The notes: a model not told the origin generated them from the letters alone. A stretch of DNA of 64,000 nucleotides from Aquidulcibacter sp. (GCA_027532555.1 JAPZTJ010000057.1:1-64000); one strand, 5' to 3'; positions 1 through 8,458 are shown, counted from the stretch's first letter. Translations and numbers: made by a program.

Positions 1-39
1 TCAAAAGGTCTTCATGTACAGGCGGGGGCAATGTCACCA

Positions 40-300
40 CCGAGGAGGGCTCATGATCCTCCCTTGGGCACACAGACTTATTTCAGCCGGGGCGCACGGT
101 TTGCGTCGTATTCCGGGCCAGTCCGTTAATCTGGCCCACCCCCTATTTGGCGCGCACCACGCGCCCCGGCCCCTCTGCTTCTTAACGAGGCAACAAGGTG
201 CACCCCCACTGGGTTTTTCCAGATGGGGCTACAGGTGTTGGGGGTGAGCGCATGTTCAGTCACGGTCCCCGCTCTGCGCTATCGCTTCGGCGGGGATGAC
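40..300. other. Gene-free left edge with strongly structured element (candidate RNA)
   Basis: No reading frame in 1-415 looks like a protein. What is visible is base pairing. A 10-bp perfect stem joins GCCGGGGCGC (86-95) to GCGCCCCGGC (161-170) and encloses a hairpin GGGCCAG/CTGGCCC (115-121/131-137). A competing hairpin GGCGCG/CGCGCC (149-154/160-165) uses the same bases as the long stem, so the two cannot coexist. Further right, CACCCCC (201-207) pairs with GGGGGTG (240-246), again with an alternative inner pairing, and a hairpin TCCCCGC/GCGGGGA spans about 267-296. I do not recognise an Rfam family; tmRNA, SRP RNA, RNase P RNA and cobalamin riboswitch hallmarks are absent. It could be a small RNA, or a 5' leader of a minus-strand gene lying left of the window. 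Strand is undecided. Confidence 0.35.
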
Positions 301-415
301 AGGGTTGGTTGAAAGAAGTGTTTAGGTGAAACATGGTTTCCACCAAAACAGGTTCAGACGAAGAGGAATCTATCCCGCGTGCTCAATTTCCGCAGAAAGA
401 ATTGTCCGACCCAGC

Positions 416-1378
416 CTACATTACCCCGGCACGCAACAAATCATGCAGATGCAAGATGCCGACAGGCCTCTCTTGATCATCAACTGCAAACACGACCGAA
501 CGGCCAGATTGGTTCAGTTCGGCGAGCGCTTCGGCAGCTAGCGCATGAGGGCTGACGACCATGGGACTGGCTGTCATGACGTCGCCCACTTTCAGGTAAG
601 CGAAGTCGGCACCGGCTTTGCGGCGCACGTCGCCATCGGTGACGATGCCGATCAAGCGGTCTTGATTGTCGATAACGCCGGTGCAGCCAAAGCGCTTCGC
701 GGTCATGATAAGGAGGGCTTCCATCATCGGCGTGGTCTCGCGCACAAGGGGCAGTTCGTCGGCCTTGTGCATCAAGTCAGCGACGGACTTCAGCATCGCA
801 CCCAATTTGCCGCCGGGGTGATAGACGCGGAAGTCGCTGGCGGTGAAACCTCGGCGCTCCAACAGGGCGACGGCCAAAGCGTCGCCATAGGCGATCTGCA
901 TGGTAGTCGAGGTGGTGGGAGCGCGCGTCTCGCCACAGGCCTCGGGTGCTTCTGGCAAGAGCATCAGATAATCGCCGGCCTTGCCCAGCACGGATTCGGC
1001 ATTGGCGGTCATGGCGATGATGGGGATTTTAAAGCGCTTGCCATAGGCGATCATGTCCGAAAGCTCGGGCACTTCGCCGGACTTGGAAAGGATTAGCAAG
1101 ATGTCATCGGTGCCAATCATGCCCATGTCGCCATGGCTGGCCTCCGTCGGGTGGATGAATTGGCTGGGCGTGCCCGTGGAGGCCAAAGTTGCGGTGATCT
1201 TGCGCGCCACATGGCCCGACTTGCCAACCCCTGCACAGATCAAGCGGCCCTTCATCGTGCCGACCTTTTCAACGATGGCGGCAAATTCCGCCCCGATCGA
1301 GGCTTGCAGACGGCGCAGACCCTCCATCTCTACGTCCAGAACGCGGAGGGCAGCAAGAATGGCGGGTGATTGGCTCAT
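416..1378 (-). CDS. kdsD: Arabinose-5-phosphate isomerase (KdsD/KpsF family)
   Basis: Interconverts D-ribulose 5-phosphate and D-arabinose 5-phosphate, the first committed step to KDO for lipopolysaccharide, in the cytoplasm. The 320-residue protein is the usual length. An N-terminal SIS sugar-isomerase domain (about 40-175) carries GVGKSG at 50-55 and HPTEASHGDMG at 76-86, which is characteristic of this family. Two CBS domains follow (about 205-320). The ATG is preceded by an AAGAAAG-type ribosome site. It lies 26 bp downstream of a membrane-anchored unknown gene on the same strand and is probably co-transcribed with it. Other KDO genes are not in the window. Confidence 0.93.
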   Translation of the reverse strand: MSQSPAILAALRVLDVEMEGLRRLQASIGAEFAAIVEKVGTMKGRLICAGVGKSGHVARKITATLASTGTPSQFIHPTEASHGDMGMIGTDDILLILSKSGEVPELSDMIAYGKRFKIPIIAMTANAESVLGKAGDYLMLLPEAPEACGETRAPTTSTTMQIAYGDALAVALLERRGFTASDFRVYHPGGKLGAMLKSVADLMHKADELPLVRETTPMMEALLIMTAKRFGCTGVIDNQDRLIGIVTDGDVRRKAGADFAYLKVGDVMTASPMVVSPHALAAEALAELNQSGRSVVFAVDDQERPVGILHLHDLLRAGVM

Positions 1379-1404
1379 GAGAAAAGCTTTCTTGCTTTTT
1401 GGTT

Positions 1405-1992
1405 CTAGTTTGGAAGGGCGGGGGCAGTGTCGGCCTTGGTGAAGATGATGGCTTTGACCTCAATGCCACCTTCGCCACCTTGCGCGCTGGGCCAGATCGC
1501 AAGGGCGCGTGGCTTGGTGTTGGTTGCGGGTAAGGTAAAGGTCACACTGGTGAAGGCTGGACCAATGGCCTGCTCGCTCCACGTGACGGGACCTTCAGTG
1601 ACAAAGCCAATCGCCATGGACTTAGCAGGTAGCCGCGCGGTGGACTTGACGATCACCCGCACGGTCGTGGCACCCCCGGCAACATGGGTGGCCAAGGCGT
1701 CGCCAAAGTTCAGGCGGACGCCTTTTGAAAATCGGGCATCGGGGGCCAAGGCACTGGTCGCCGTCATGCGGACACCCTCGAGGTCTCCGCGTGGTCCAGG
1801 AGGTGCCATAATTGGGAAGCCGTCTGCAGGCCGGACTTGGGCCAATTCCGCCCCTTCAACTACCCAGCCCAAATTGGTCTGCCGACCATCCACGGCTTGG
1901 CCCTGCTGTTTGGCCAAGGGTAGGGCTGCGATACCGATCAGTGCCGCTGCTATAACAGCCATCAGTGCGAAGAAAAAAGGAAAGCGTTGCAT
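1405..1992 (-). CDS. Membrane-anchored protein of unknown function upstream of kdsD
   Basis: 195 residues from the ATG at 1992; a TTG 36 bases upstream would add 12 residues but lacks the usual start. Residues 1-25 form one hydrophobic segment after a short basic start (MQRF), so the rest should lie in the periplasm. The remainder is beta-rich, without cysteine or obvious catalytic motifs, and has the feel of a carbohydrate-binding/galactose-binding-like fold, which is only an impression. It is not a clear LptC: the expected LptC motifs are not visible even though LptC genes often sit near kdsD. Its tight spacing (26 bp) to kdsD suggests an envelope role. Confidence 0.7.
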   Translation of the reverse strand: MQRFPFFFALMAVIAAALIGIAALPLAKQQGQAVDGRQTNLGWVVEGAELAQVRPADGFPIMAPPGPRGDLEGVRMTATSALAPDARFSKGVRLNFGDALATHVAGGATTVRVIVKSTARLPAKSMAIGFVTEGPVTWSEQAIGPAFTSVTFTLPATNTKPRALAIWPSAQGGEGGIEVKAIIFTKADTAPALPN

Positions 1993-2102
1993 GAGATTGT
2001 TCTTGCCTGTGCGCACTTCTCCCTGCAAGCCTCAAAGCCTGCGAGGTCTTTCCCGTGTGGCGTTAGACTATGTCGCACCTTGGTTGCAAGAAAGGCGAGA
2101 GC

Positions 2103-3266
2103 GTGACCCGTTACCCCATCGACCGTTTGCCGGTCACCTTGATGTTTCAGGACCAGTCTGGCTTCAAAGAAACCTATGGCGGGAATCAGGATTGGGTGCT
2201 GTGTGAGGGGCAGTTCTTAAAGCCCAAGGATGGCCCTCCATGTAAGACCATCGTCTTGTTCATGCACCCATCAGGCACGATGAATTATCTGCCCATGCCA
2301 ATTGCTCTGGCTCATGCTGGTATCCCTGTCATGACCTGCGGGTCGCGCTATCCCCATAATGACACGGCCTTGATCATGGAGAAGGTATTGATTGATCTGG
2401 GACGCTATGTGCGTCACGCCAAGACAGTCCTAGGCTTTGAGAAAGTGGTGCTGGCCGGGTGGTCCGGTGGCGGCTCGCTCTCACTCTTCTACCAATCCCA
2501 AGCCGAAAACCCGACGATCGAGGCAACCCCAGCTGGCGATCCGGTAGATATTGTGGGGGCTGACTTGATCCCCGCCGACGGGGTGATGCAACTGGCGGCC
2601 CATGTGAGCCGCGCCATTACTTTGTCGGAATGGATTGATCCTGCCATCGTGGACGAACTTAATCCAGACAAGCGAGATGCGGCGCTGGATATCTATGCGC
2701 CAGATGCACCCCATCAACCCCCCTACTCAGACGCCTTCCAAGCCGTCTACCGAAAAGCACAACGCGACCGCATTTCCCGCATCACGGCGGACGTGCGCCA
2801 AAGGCTGGAGGACTTTAAGAAGTATGGCGAGGTCAATCGTGAGCACTGCTTTGTGGTTCACGGCACCATGGCGGATCTGCGCTGGCTGGATCCTACGATT
2901 GACCCCAACCAAAGGCGGCCAAACTGGTGCTATATGGGCGACCCAAAGACGGTGAATATGAGCCCCGCGCATCTGGCGCGCTACTCAAGCCTCCGTTCTT
3001 GGTTGTCGCAATGGTCTGAGGAAAGCCGGGCCGATGGCCCCGCCTGCGCGGCTCACGTGACGGTGCCCGCCTTGGTGGTGGAAAACTTGGCCGATGATGC
3101 CTGTACGCCGTCGCATGCGGCACGGATCCGGGCGGGCTTCACCCAAGTCACGCCGCGCTGTCATGCCATTGATGGGGCGACCCACTATTATCTCGGCCAA
3201 CCAGCCAAAGTTGCCGAAGCGGTTGCGGCGATCCAAGACTGGATGGGCGAGCACGGCTTTTTGTAG
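2103..3266 (+). CDS. Alpha/beta hydrolase family protein
   Basis: A 387-residue alpha/beta hydrolase. The nucleophile elbow reads GWSGGG (serine about residue 121), the acid is probably in NLADDACTP near residue 331, and the histidine in GATHYY near residue 361, so the triad looks complete. HPSGTMNYL before the elbow may supply the oxyanion region. The GTG at 2103 is preferred because AAAGGCGAG sits just upstream; an in-frame ATG at 2070 without a ribosome site would add 11 residues. No signal peptide, so cytoplasmic. Substrate cannot be read from the sequence; esterase or C-C hydrolase are both possible. Its stop lies 3 bp from the stop of the convergent glycosyltransferase gene. Confidence 0.8.
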   Translation: MTRYPIDRLPVTLMFQDQSGFKETYGGNQDWVLCEGQFLKPKDGPPCKTIVLFMHPSGTMNYLPMPIALAHAGIPVMTCGSRYPHNDTALIMEKVLIDLGRYVRHAKTVLGFEKVVLAGWSGGGSLSLFYQSQAENPTIEATPAGDPVDIVGADLIPADGVMQLAAHVSRAITLSEWIDPAIVDELNPDKRDAALDIYAPDAPHQPPYSDAFQAVYRKAQRDRISRITADVRQRLEDFKKYGEVNREHCFVVHGTMADLRWLDPTIDPNQRRPNWCYMGDPKTVNMSPAHLARYSSLRSWLSQWSEESRADGPACAAHVTVPALVVENLADDACTPSHAARIRAGFTQVTPRCHAIDGATHYYLGQPAKVAEAVAAIQDWMGEHGFL

Positions 3267-3269
3267 GGC

Positions 3270-4088
3270 TTAGCGGCTCTTTCGCCAAGTCATCCAGATC
3301 TTAAAAATCTTTGGTCCCTCAACCAAATAGCGCCGCCATAGCTTTTGAGGCTCGTCCAAGAGACGGAACAGCCATTCGAGGCGCGACTGCTGCATCCATT
3401 GGGGGGCGCGCTTGCGACTGCCCGACAGGAAGTCGATTGAGGCACCGACGCAAAGACCAATACCGACGGCACGTCCTTGTGTGTGGATCAATTTGGCTAA
3501 AATTTCTTGTTGGGGCGCGCCGACACACAGGAAGGTGAACCGGGCAGGATTAGCAGCAACAAATGCTGCAGCCTCTGCCATCGCGTCTGGATTGGTGCGC
3601 AAGCCATATGGCGGTGCATGCCAGCGTAGATCGGACAAGCCATAACGCGTACGAACAGCTTCAATCACGTCCTCTGTGCCACCGATAACAACAACGGGCT
3701 CACAAGGGTCAATACAGCTTTCAAACAAGGCTTGGGTCAAGTCAGAGCCCGGGCAAGCGGGCAAGGCCAAGCCGGATAGTTCGGCCAAAGTCTCTAGAAT
3801 TCGGCTATCATTCACATTCGCCCAAGCGTTCGCATAGAGGTCATATAGCTCTGGCTCATGGTCTAGGCGTACCAAATGATCGACATTGGGGGTGCAGAGA
3901 TAGACAAAGGGCCGCTTGGCTTTGCCTATTTCTTCAACGCGTCGCAGCAGATTCTCTGGGCTAAAGCTTGAAAAATGGATCCCCAAGAAAGCCTGAGCGC
4001 GTTCATCGCGCCGCCGATCCAGAAAAAGTACATCGTCTGGCAGGGCCTCCGAGTCCTCTTCATTGCTGGGAAAAGCCAAGTTTGTCAT
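3270..4088 (-). CDS. WecG/TagA/CpsF family glycosyltransferase (GT26)
   Basis: A GT26 enzyme, the family that adds ManNAc-type or related sugars to lipid-linked intermediates in exopolysaccharide or O-antigen synthesis. Visible hallmarks are VYLCTPNVDHLVRL near the N terminus, FLCVGAPQQEILA in the middle, and the C-terminal IGLCVGASIDFLSG followed by APQWMQQSRLEWLFRL and a basic tail that contacts the membrane. 272 residues from the ATG at 4088; a TTG at 4121 would add 11 residues and has GGAAAG nearby, so the start is uncertain. No other polysaccharide genes flank it, which is unusual because this family is mostly found within such clusters. Confidence 0.88.
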   Translation of the reverse strand: MTNLAFPSNEEDSEALPDDVLFLDRRRDERAQAFLGIHFSSFSPENLLRRVEEIGKAKRPFVYLCTPNVDHLVRLDHEPELYDLYANAWANVNDSRILETLAELSGLALPACPGSDLTQALFESCIDPCEPVVVIGGTEDVIEAVRTRYGLSDLRWHAPPYGLRTNPDAMAEAAAFVAANPARFTFLCVGAPQQEILAKLIHTQGRAVGIGLCVGASIDFLSGSRKRAPQWMQQSRLEWLFRLLDEPQKLWRRYLVEGPKIFKIWMTWRKSR

Positions 4089-4158
4089 GGCCCTAAGTCG
4101 CAGAAATTTCTTTCCAACCAATTACGGATGGCAGACACCAACCTAAGGTAACTAAATT

Positions 4159-4187
4159 TTGACATAAATTGACTTTAGAATTACTAA
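4159..4187 (+). promoter_or_regulatory. Probable promoter of the TetR-family gene
   Basis: A perfect TTGACA hexamer at 4159-4164 is followed 17 bp later by TACTAA (4182-4187), inside an AT-rich stretch that contrasts with its surroundings. It lies about 30 bp ahead of the GAGGAG ribosome site of the downstream regulator. The minus-strand glycosyltransferase gene starts on the other side, so this region may serve both directions and may hold the regulator's own operator; I could not find a clean palindrome in it. Confidence 0.5.
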
Positions 4188-4218
4188 GGGTTGTGAAAAT
4201 TCCGGTTGAGGAGAAACC

Positions 4219-4869
4219 ATGGAAGATTTGATGCGATCCCAACAAGTTGAAAACATCCTTGAAGTTGCAGGAGATCTCTTTTTGGAATTTGGCTTTGTGA
4301 ATACGCGGGTCAGCGACATTGCCGCCCGCAGCGAAATCTCAACGGCGTCGATTTATAAAGCGTTCCGCTCCAAGGACACGCTGTATTGCGCCGTGTTGGC
4401 GCACGGCATTGAAAAACTAAAAATACTTGCTCGGCCCTCGGCCTTGGAGGGCGATCCGGTGAGTGAGCTCTTGAAAGCCTGTGATCACTATCAAAAGCTT
4501 TGTGCTTCGCCTTTGTTTCGAGACTTGATCAGGGCTCCAGTTGAGCACACCAGCATTCCGATTTCGTTCCGGCGAATGATGTGTCGCCAACTCCGGTCTT
4601 CTCTTGAGCAAATGTGCATGCCCGCCCTAAAGGCCTGTGCAACTGGGGGGGTGCTGGACCCCCGTCGGGTCAAGGAAGCCTTCCGCCTACTAAGCGCCTA
4701 TATCGAACATCAGACAATTTGGTATGGGCTATTCATCAGTGCGACAGCGAGAAAGTCAGTTGAGAAAGTTCGCATTGCTGACGAGGCTGTACGTATCGTT
4801 TTGGCGGCTTACCCCTCTAAAATTGGCGAAGCGTTTGACCTCTCTGACGTCGTTGTTCAAAGCGCATAG
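4219..4869 (+). CDS. TetR/AcrR family transcriptional regulator
   Basis: 216 residues, the usual TetR length. The N-terminal helix-turn-helix is clear: an initial helix (VENILEVAGDLFLEFGF), then TRVSDIAARSEISTASIYKAFRSKDTLY at about residues 31-58. The C-terminal ligand domain is divergent, with several cysteines and no recognisable ligand class. GAGGAG lies 8 bases ahead of the ATG. It is divergent from the GT26 gene and its 3' end overlaps the 3' end of mnmC by 53 bp in antisense. Target genes are unknown; autoregulation and control of the divergent gene are the default guess. Confidence 0.9.
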   Translation: MEDLMRSQQVENILEVAGDLFLEFGFVNTRVSDIAARSEISTASIYKAFRSKDTLYCAVLAHGIEKLKILARPSALEGDPVSELLKACDHYQKLCASPLFRDLIRAPVEHTSIPISFRRMMCRQLRSSLEQMCMPALKACATGGVLDPRRVKEAFRLLSAYIEHQTIWYGLFISATARKSVEKVRIADEAVRIVLAAYPSKIGEAFDLSDVVVQSA

Positions 4870-6649
4870 GCGCTACCGCTGCGGCCACGTCCCGCTCCAG
4901 CGGACTAGGCTCACCACAAGCGAGGGACGCGACATGCTCTGCCAACCAATGCGCAGTGGTAAACCCGCGCGAGCCCAGCGCCCCCAGCACAAAGAAACCT
5001 GGTCCCTCTTGGCCTGTTTTTGGTGAAGCGGCACCGGCAATTGGCAAGCGGTCTTTGGCGGCAACGCGCACGCTGGAACGGCCAAAGGCGGTGGCAATAT
5101 CAATGCGGGCGGAAAGTTCTGGCGCGATGCTGGACAGGGAGTCTAGGTTCTGTTGATGGCCCGATGCGAGCACGCTGGGCTTGTCTGATCGGCTCAAGTC
5201 CCATGGGTCAAAGGTTGCGCCAAATAAGAGTTGGGTGTGAAATGACGCAGCGTAAGGACCGCCCGCTAACGCTGTTCCGGGCAGCGGACCCTCGATTTGA
5301 GCTAAGCTGATCTGGCCAGCACGCCCTTCCAATTCTGTGTCCAGCTTCACAAAACGGTCTAGTTGCGTGCCAGAGGCCATGACGCAAACCTCCGCCTCGG
5401 CCAAAACCTCGCCTACTTCATTTAAGGCCTGCCACAGACCAGACTGATAACGTAGTCCGGCCATCGTCACTGGGTGACGGGTGGCATTTTGGCTTAGGCA
5501 GGGCAACAATAGATCTGGATAAACCAAACCGCCGGTTCGATGCAGCAAGCCACTATCAGCAATCTTGCTGAGGAGTTGTGGCGGTAAGGGTGGGTTCTGG
5601 GCCAAGTCTTCGAGACGCACGCGGTCGCGGTCATCGCCAGGCAACTCCTGAACTTGCATTTGCGCAAAAATCTCCCCGCCCAAACCCGTGTAGAGGCTGG
5701 TCGCGCAAAGATACGCGGCCCGGAAAAAGCGCGCTTCGCGTGTGTCGCCGCGGTCCAAGCGGGGCATGACCAGAGCTGCCGGATTATGGCTAGCCTTGGA
5801 TTGGCCGCAAGGGTCTCCGTCCACAAGCTCAACCAGAACGCCTCTGCGCGCAAAGGCAAAGCAAGCTGCGGCCCCGGCAATGCCACCACCGATTACCATG
5901 ACAGAGGCTGGCTTGGCAGGTGCGCTTTCCGGCTTACCTGGCCAAACCGCTTCCAGTCGTTGGCGTTTTAAGCCAAAGCCCGGCTGACGGCAGACGCTAA
6001 AGCCGCAGGCCTCAAGACCACGGCGGACGGCCCCAGCAACAGAATAGGTCGCAAGTCGCGCTCCGGGCGCGCACAGTCGCGCCACTTCTTTGAGAAGCTC
6101 TGGCGACCACATGTCTGCATTGCGGCTTGGTGCAAATCCATCCAGGAACCAAGCATCGGCCTTAAAGTCCATCGCCTGCAAGCTACGCAACGCGGGCCCG
6201 ATTAGGATCGTCAAGCAGAACCCATCATCCTCGAACCAGATGCGCTGGTTGCCAAAGGCCCGCACAGGCCAGCGCGCCAAAATTCGCCCTGAAAGGTCGG
6301 CTAGTTCTGGCCAGTGACCGTGGGCTTTTGCTGCATGGTTTGCCGCCATCAAAAAGGCTTCAGTGGTGATAAAGTGGAGTATCTGGCCGGGCTGGCGAGT
6401 CTTGCGCCACAAATCCCAAGTTGCCAGCACATTCAGCCCTGTGCCAAAGCCGAGCTCTGCAATGGTGAAATGTGACTGCGATTGCCAAGCCTCAGGCAGA
6501 CCGCAACCCTCCAAAAACACTTTACGCGTTTCTTCGAGGCCATCATCGCGGGAGAAATAGCTATCTTGAAAGGCTTCACCCAAGATAAGCCCTCTGTCGT
6601 CGAATGAAATGTCGGGCTCAGGGGGCAGGCGTGATGCAGGGGTGGTCAC
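4817..6649 (-). CDS. mnmC: Bifunctional tRNA wobble-uridine modification enzyme MnmC
   Basis: Converts cmnm5(s2)U34 to mnm5(s2)U34 in tRNA: an FAD-dependent C-terminal domain removes the carboxymethyl group and an N-terminal SAM-dependent domain methylates the product. Both domains are present: SAM motif ELGFGTGLN at 65-73 and DGFAPSRNADMWS near 170-185, then an FAD Rossmann start VIGGGIAGAAACFAF near 252. The 610-residue length is somewhat short but normal for alphaproteobacteria. It starts with GTG; AAGGAG lies 12 bases upstream. The last 53 bp overlap the convergent TetR gene. It appears monocistronic. Confidence 0.93.
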   Translation of the reverse strand: MTTPASRLPPEPDISFDDRGLILGEAFQDSYFSRDDGLEETRKVFLEGCGLPEAWQSQSHFTIAELGFGTGLNVLATWDLWRKTRQPGQILHFITTEAFLMAANHAAKAHGHWPELADLSGRILARWPVRAFGNQRIWFEDDGFCLTILIGPALRSLQAMDFKADAWFLDGFAPSRNADMWSPELLKEVARLCAPGARLATYSVAGAVRRGLEACGFSVCRQPGFGLKRQRLEAVWPGKPESAPAKPASVMVIGGGIAGAAACFAFARRGVLVELVDGDPCGQSKASHNPAALVMPRLDRGDTREARFFRAAYLCATSLYTGLGGEIFAQMQVQELPGDDRDRVRLEDLAQNPPLPPQLLSKIADSGLLHRTGGLVYPDLLLPCLSQNATRHPVTMAGLRYQSGLWQALNEVGEVLAEAEVCVMASGTQLDRFVKLDTELEGRAGQISLAQIEGPLPGTALAGGPYAASFHTQLLFGATFDPWDLSRSDKPSVLASGHQQNLDSLSSIAPELSARIDIATAFGRSSVRVAAKDRLPIAGAASPKTGQEGPGFFVLGALGSRGFTTAHWLAEHVASLACGEPSPLERDVAAAVAPMRFEQRRQRGQTLRQF

Positions 6650-6706
6650 GATGTTTCGACACTCCTTGATCTAAGCGCCCGAATATTCAGAGGGCTCTAA
6701 CGCAAA

Positions 6707-6729
6707 AAGGCCGCCCATTGGGCGGCCTT
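6707..6729 (-). terminator. Rho-independent terminator after repeat lipoprotein gene
   Basis: A 10-bp perfect stem, AAGGCCGCCC/GGGCGGCCTT, with a 3-base loop, is followed on the minus strand by a run of five T. It lies about 37 bases past the stop codon of the small lipoprotein gene. A second hairpin with 9-bp arms (TACTTTCGC/GCGAAAGTA, 6738-6759) sits between stop codon and terminator and may protect the 3' end of the transcript. Confidence 0.85.
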
Positions 6730-6765
6730 CGCGCATCTACTTTCGCGTGAGCGAAAGTAAGTGAC

Positions 6766-7044
6766 TTACTTCTTTTCTTCGGTGACTGCGTTCACAGCTT
6801 CACCAGCTGCTGCGTCAACAACGTTAGCTGCTTCGGTAGCTGCTGCGTCAACTGCGTTGGTTGCTTCGGTAGCTGCTGCGTCAACTGCGTTGGTTGCTTC
6901 GGTAGCTGCTGCGTCAACAACGTTAGCTGCTTCAGTAGCTGCTGCGTCTACGGTGTTGGTGGTTTCAGCTGGCTTGCCGCATGCGGAAACGCCGAGAACT
7001 GCTACAACTGCTGCTGCTGCGAAAAGCTTCTTGAGCTCGATCAT
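6766..7044 (-). CDS. Small lipoprotein with 11-residue alanine-rich repeats
   Basis: 92 residues. The ATG at 7044 is preceded by AAGGAA and opens a classical lipoprotein signal ending in the lipobox VSAC (cysteine about residue 20), so the mature protein is lipidated and anchored in the outer or inner membrane. The rest is five near-identical copies of an 11-residue unit of the form VDAAATEA(A/T)N(A/V), ending in a charged EEKK. An 11-residue period fits an extended right-handed helix or coiled coil. The signal resembles entericidin-type small lipoproteins, but the repeat tail does not let me assign a function. Strong tandem terminator hairpins follow, which suggests high expression. A longer reading frame upstream is not needed. 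Confidence 0.8.
   Translation of the reverse strand: MIELKKLFAAAAVVAVLGVSACGKPAETTNTVDAAATEAANVVDAAATEATNAVDAAATEATNAVDAAATEAANVVDAAAGEAVNAVTEEKK
6785..6957. repeat. Tandem 33-bp repeat within lipoprotein gene
   Basis: About five copies of a 33-bp unit encoding the 11-residue repeat. The two central copies are nearly identical at DNA level, including synonymous positions, and the flanking copies differ mainly by an ACAACG/ACTGCG exchange. Such identity indicates recent duplication or slippage, so copy number may vary between strains. Confidence 0.85.
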
Positions 7045-7340
7045 GTCTAAATTCCTTCTTTGCCCTGAACGCCTCGTCTCGGGCGCAGTGACCGGTTCAT
7101 TAGAAGGTGTCTCGTCATGAAGCAATAGCGTTCCATCAGCAACTTTTGCCAAGTCTGCTATGCGATTTTGCCGTAACAATGCCATGTCCATACCCGCAAC
7201 GGCATAGCTGCTGCGGGTGGAAATCCTTGTTAACTAAAAGCAATATCAATCGCTTAACACTAACGACCAAGCTGGAAACGAGCGCAGCATAGGTCAAATC
7301 GACCACAAGTAAATCTAGTTTTTCTGAGGAATTAGATCAC

Positions 7341-8210
7341 TTACGCATCGTTCGGCATATTGTTGAGGGCCTCTTCTAGCTTGGCAAAAGACGGTGCGAG
7401 CGGGCTGGGAACGCTGCCACGACCAATTTCTACGGACACCTGCGCCGCGTTACCATGCAAGTGGGCAACGAGAACATCCATAATAATTTTGTAGAATTGA
7501 TGTTCCTCATCCAAGACCTGAACCAATCGGCTCGCCATTGGGCCAACGATACCATAAGCCAAGAACACGCCGAGGAAGGTGCCGACGAGCGCTTTACCGA
7601 TCATGCCACCTAGAACTGCTGGGGGTTCGGTAATGGCACCCATGGTCTTCACAATACCCAAAACGGCAGCCACAATCCCCAGAGCAGGCAAGCCGTCCGC
7701 CATGGATTGTAGGGCATGAGATGCGCCATGAGCCTCATGATGGTGCTTTTCCAATTGCTTTTCCATCGCAGCTTCGACCTGATGGGGGTCATCAAGGTTC
7801 ATCGTCATCATCCGCAAGGTGTCGCAGATGAAGTCAGTTGCGTGGTGATCCTTCAAGATCTTGGGATAACGCTTGAAAATTGCGCTATCTTCTGGCTTCT
7901 CGATGTGGGCTTCCAAGGCCACAACGCCCTTAGCCTTCATGGTTTTGGTCAATGCAAACAAGAGGACCAGCAGATCCTGATAATCCTGCGCTTTCCACTT
8001 TGGACCACCGGCAATTTTACCGATGCCAGCGCCCGTCGCTTTTATGGTGTCAAGTGAGTTACCAATGACGAATGCGCCAATTGCGGCACCAAAGATCATC
8101 ATAAACTCGAGCGGCGCTGCCGCGATAATAACATCAAAGTGGCCGCCGGCGAGCGCAAACCCACCAAAGACCATGCCAAAAACGATCAGGAGACCGACGA
8201 CAAGAAACAT
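7341..8210 (-). CDS. motA: Flagellar motor stator protein MotA
   Basis: Proton-channel component of the flagellar stator in the inner membrane, working with MotB. The 289-residue protein begins MFLVVGLLIVFGMVFGGFALAGG, matching the usual first membrane segment, and four segments are visible: 1-22, about 30-52, about 165-190 and about 200-220. The cytoplasmic loop contains the charged stretch that contacts FliG, and PALGIVAAVLGIVKTMG with the conserved proline is typical. Upstream in-frame TTG and ATG codons (up to 8294) would add about 28 unconserved residues and are not preferred. No motB is adjacent, as in some other alphaproteobacteria where motA and motB are separate. Confidence 0.92.
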   Translation of the reverse strand: MFLVVGLLIVFGMVFGGFALAGGHFDVIIAAAPLEFMMIFGAAIGAFVIGNSLDTIKATGAGIGKIAGGPKWKAQDYQDLLVLLFALTKTMKAKGVVALEAHIEKPEDSAIFKRYPKILKDHHATDFICDTLRMMTMNLDDPHQVEAAMEKQLEKHHHEAHGASHALQSMADGLPALGIVAAVLGIVKTMGAITEPPAVLGGMIGKALVGTFLGVFLAYGIVGPMASRLVQVLDEEHQFYKIIMDVLVAHLHGNAAQVSVEIGRGSVPSPLAPSFAKLEEALNNMPNDA

Positions 8211-8458
8211 AGTGCTTAACCCATTCTGGAGTAATCGAACGGTGCTAAGTCGCACCAGACACTCAAACTGCTTGCTCGCATCCATACAGGACAAGACTTA
8301 ACAGGCGGTGCAAAAAAGGTTTTTGAAGTCTTTAAATGATCGATCAAATGCCGAATTGACTTGGCCTTTGCGGAGAAACGTCGCATGGAAGAATGACCCT
8401 TCGAGGCTTTGGCCCGCTCCACTCCGGCTTCAATCAAACATAGACGAGTTGCCGCCTC

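Noticed and set aside
14..247. 77-codon plus-strand open frame at left edge
   Set aside because: Sequence is explained by RNA-like inverted repeats; no ribosome site and no family resemblance.
1..415. tmRNA, SRP RNA, RNase P RNA or cobalamin riboswitch
   Set aside because: The diagnostic conserved blocks of these families were looked for on both strands and not seen.
545..1096. Plus-strand 183-codon open frame
   Set aside because: Lies entirely antisense to kdsD, with no family features and codon positions mirroring the real gene.
1427..2206. Plus-strand 259-codon open frame
   Set aside because: Antisense to the kdsD-upstream gene and runs into the hydrolase; composition is a shadow, no start signal.
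6785..6957. Regular repeats considered as a CRISPR array
   Set aside because: Units are directly adjacent with no spacers and encode an in-frame protein repeat.
7045..7191. N-terminal extension of the repeat lipoprotein
   Set aside because: The lipoprotein signal and AAGGAA site fix the start at 7044; upstream residues are not signal-like.
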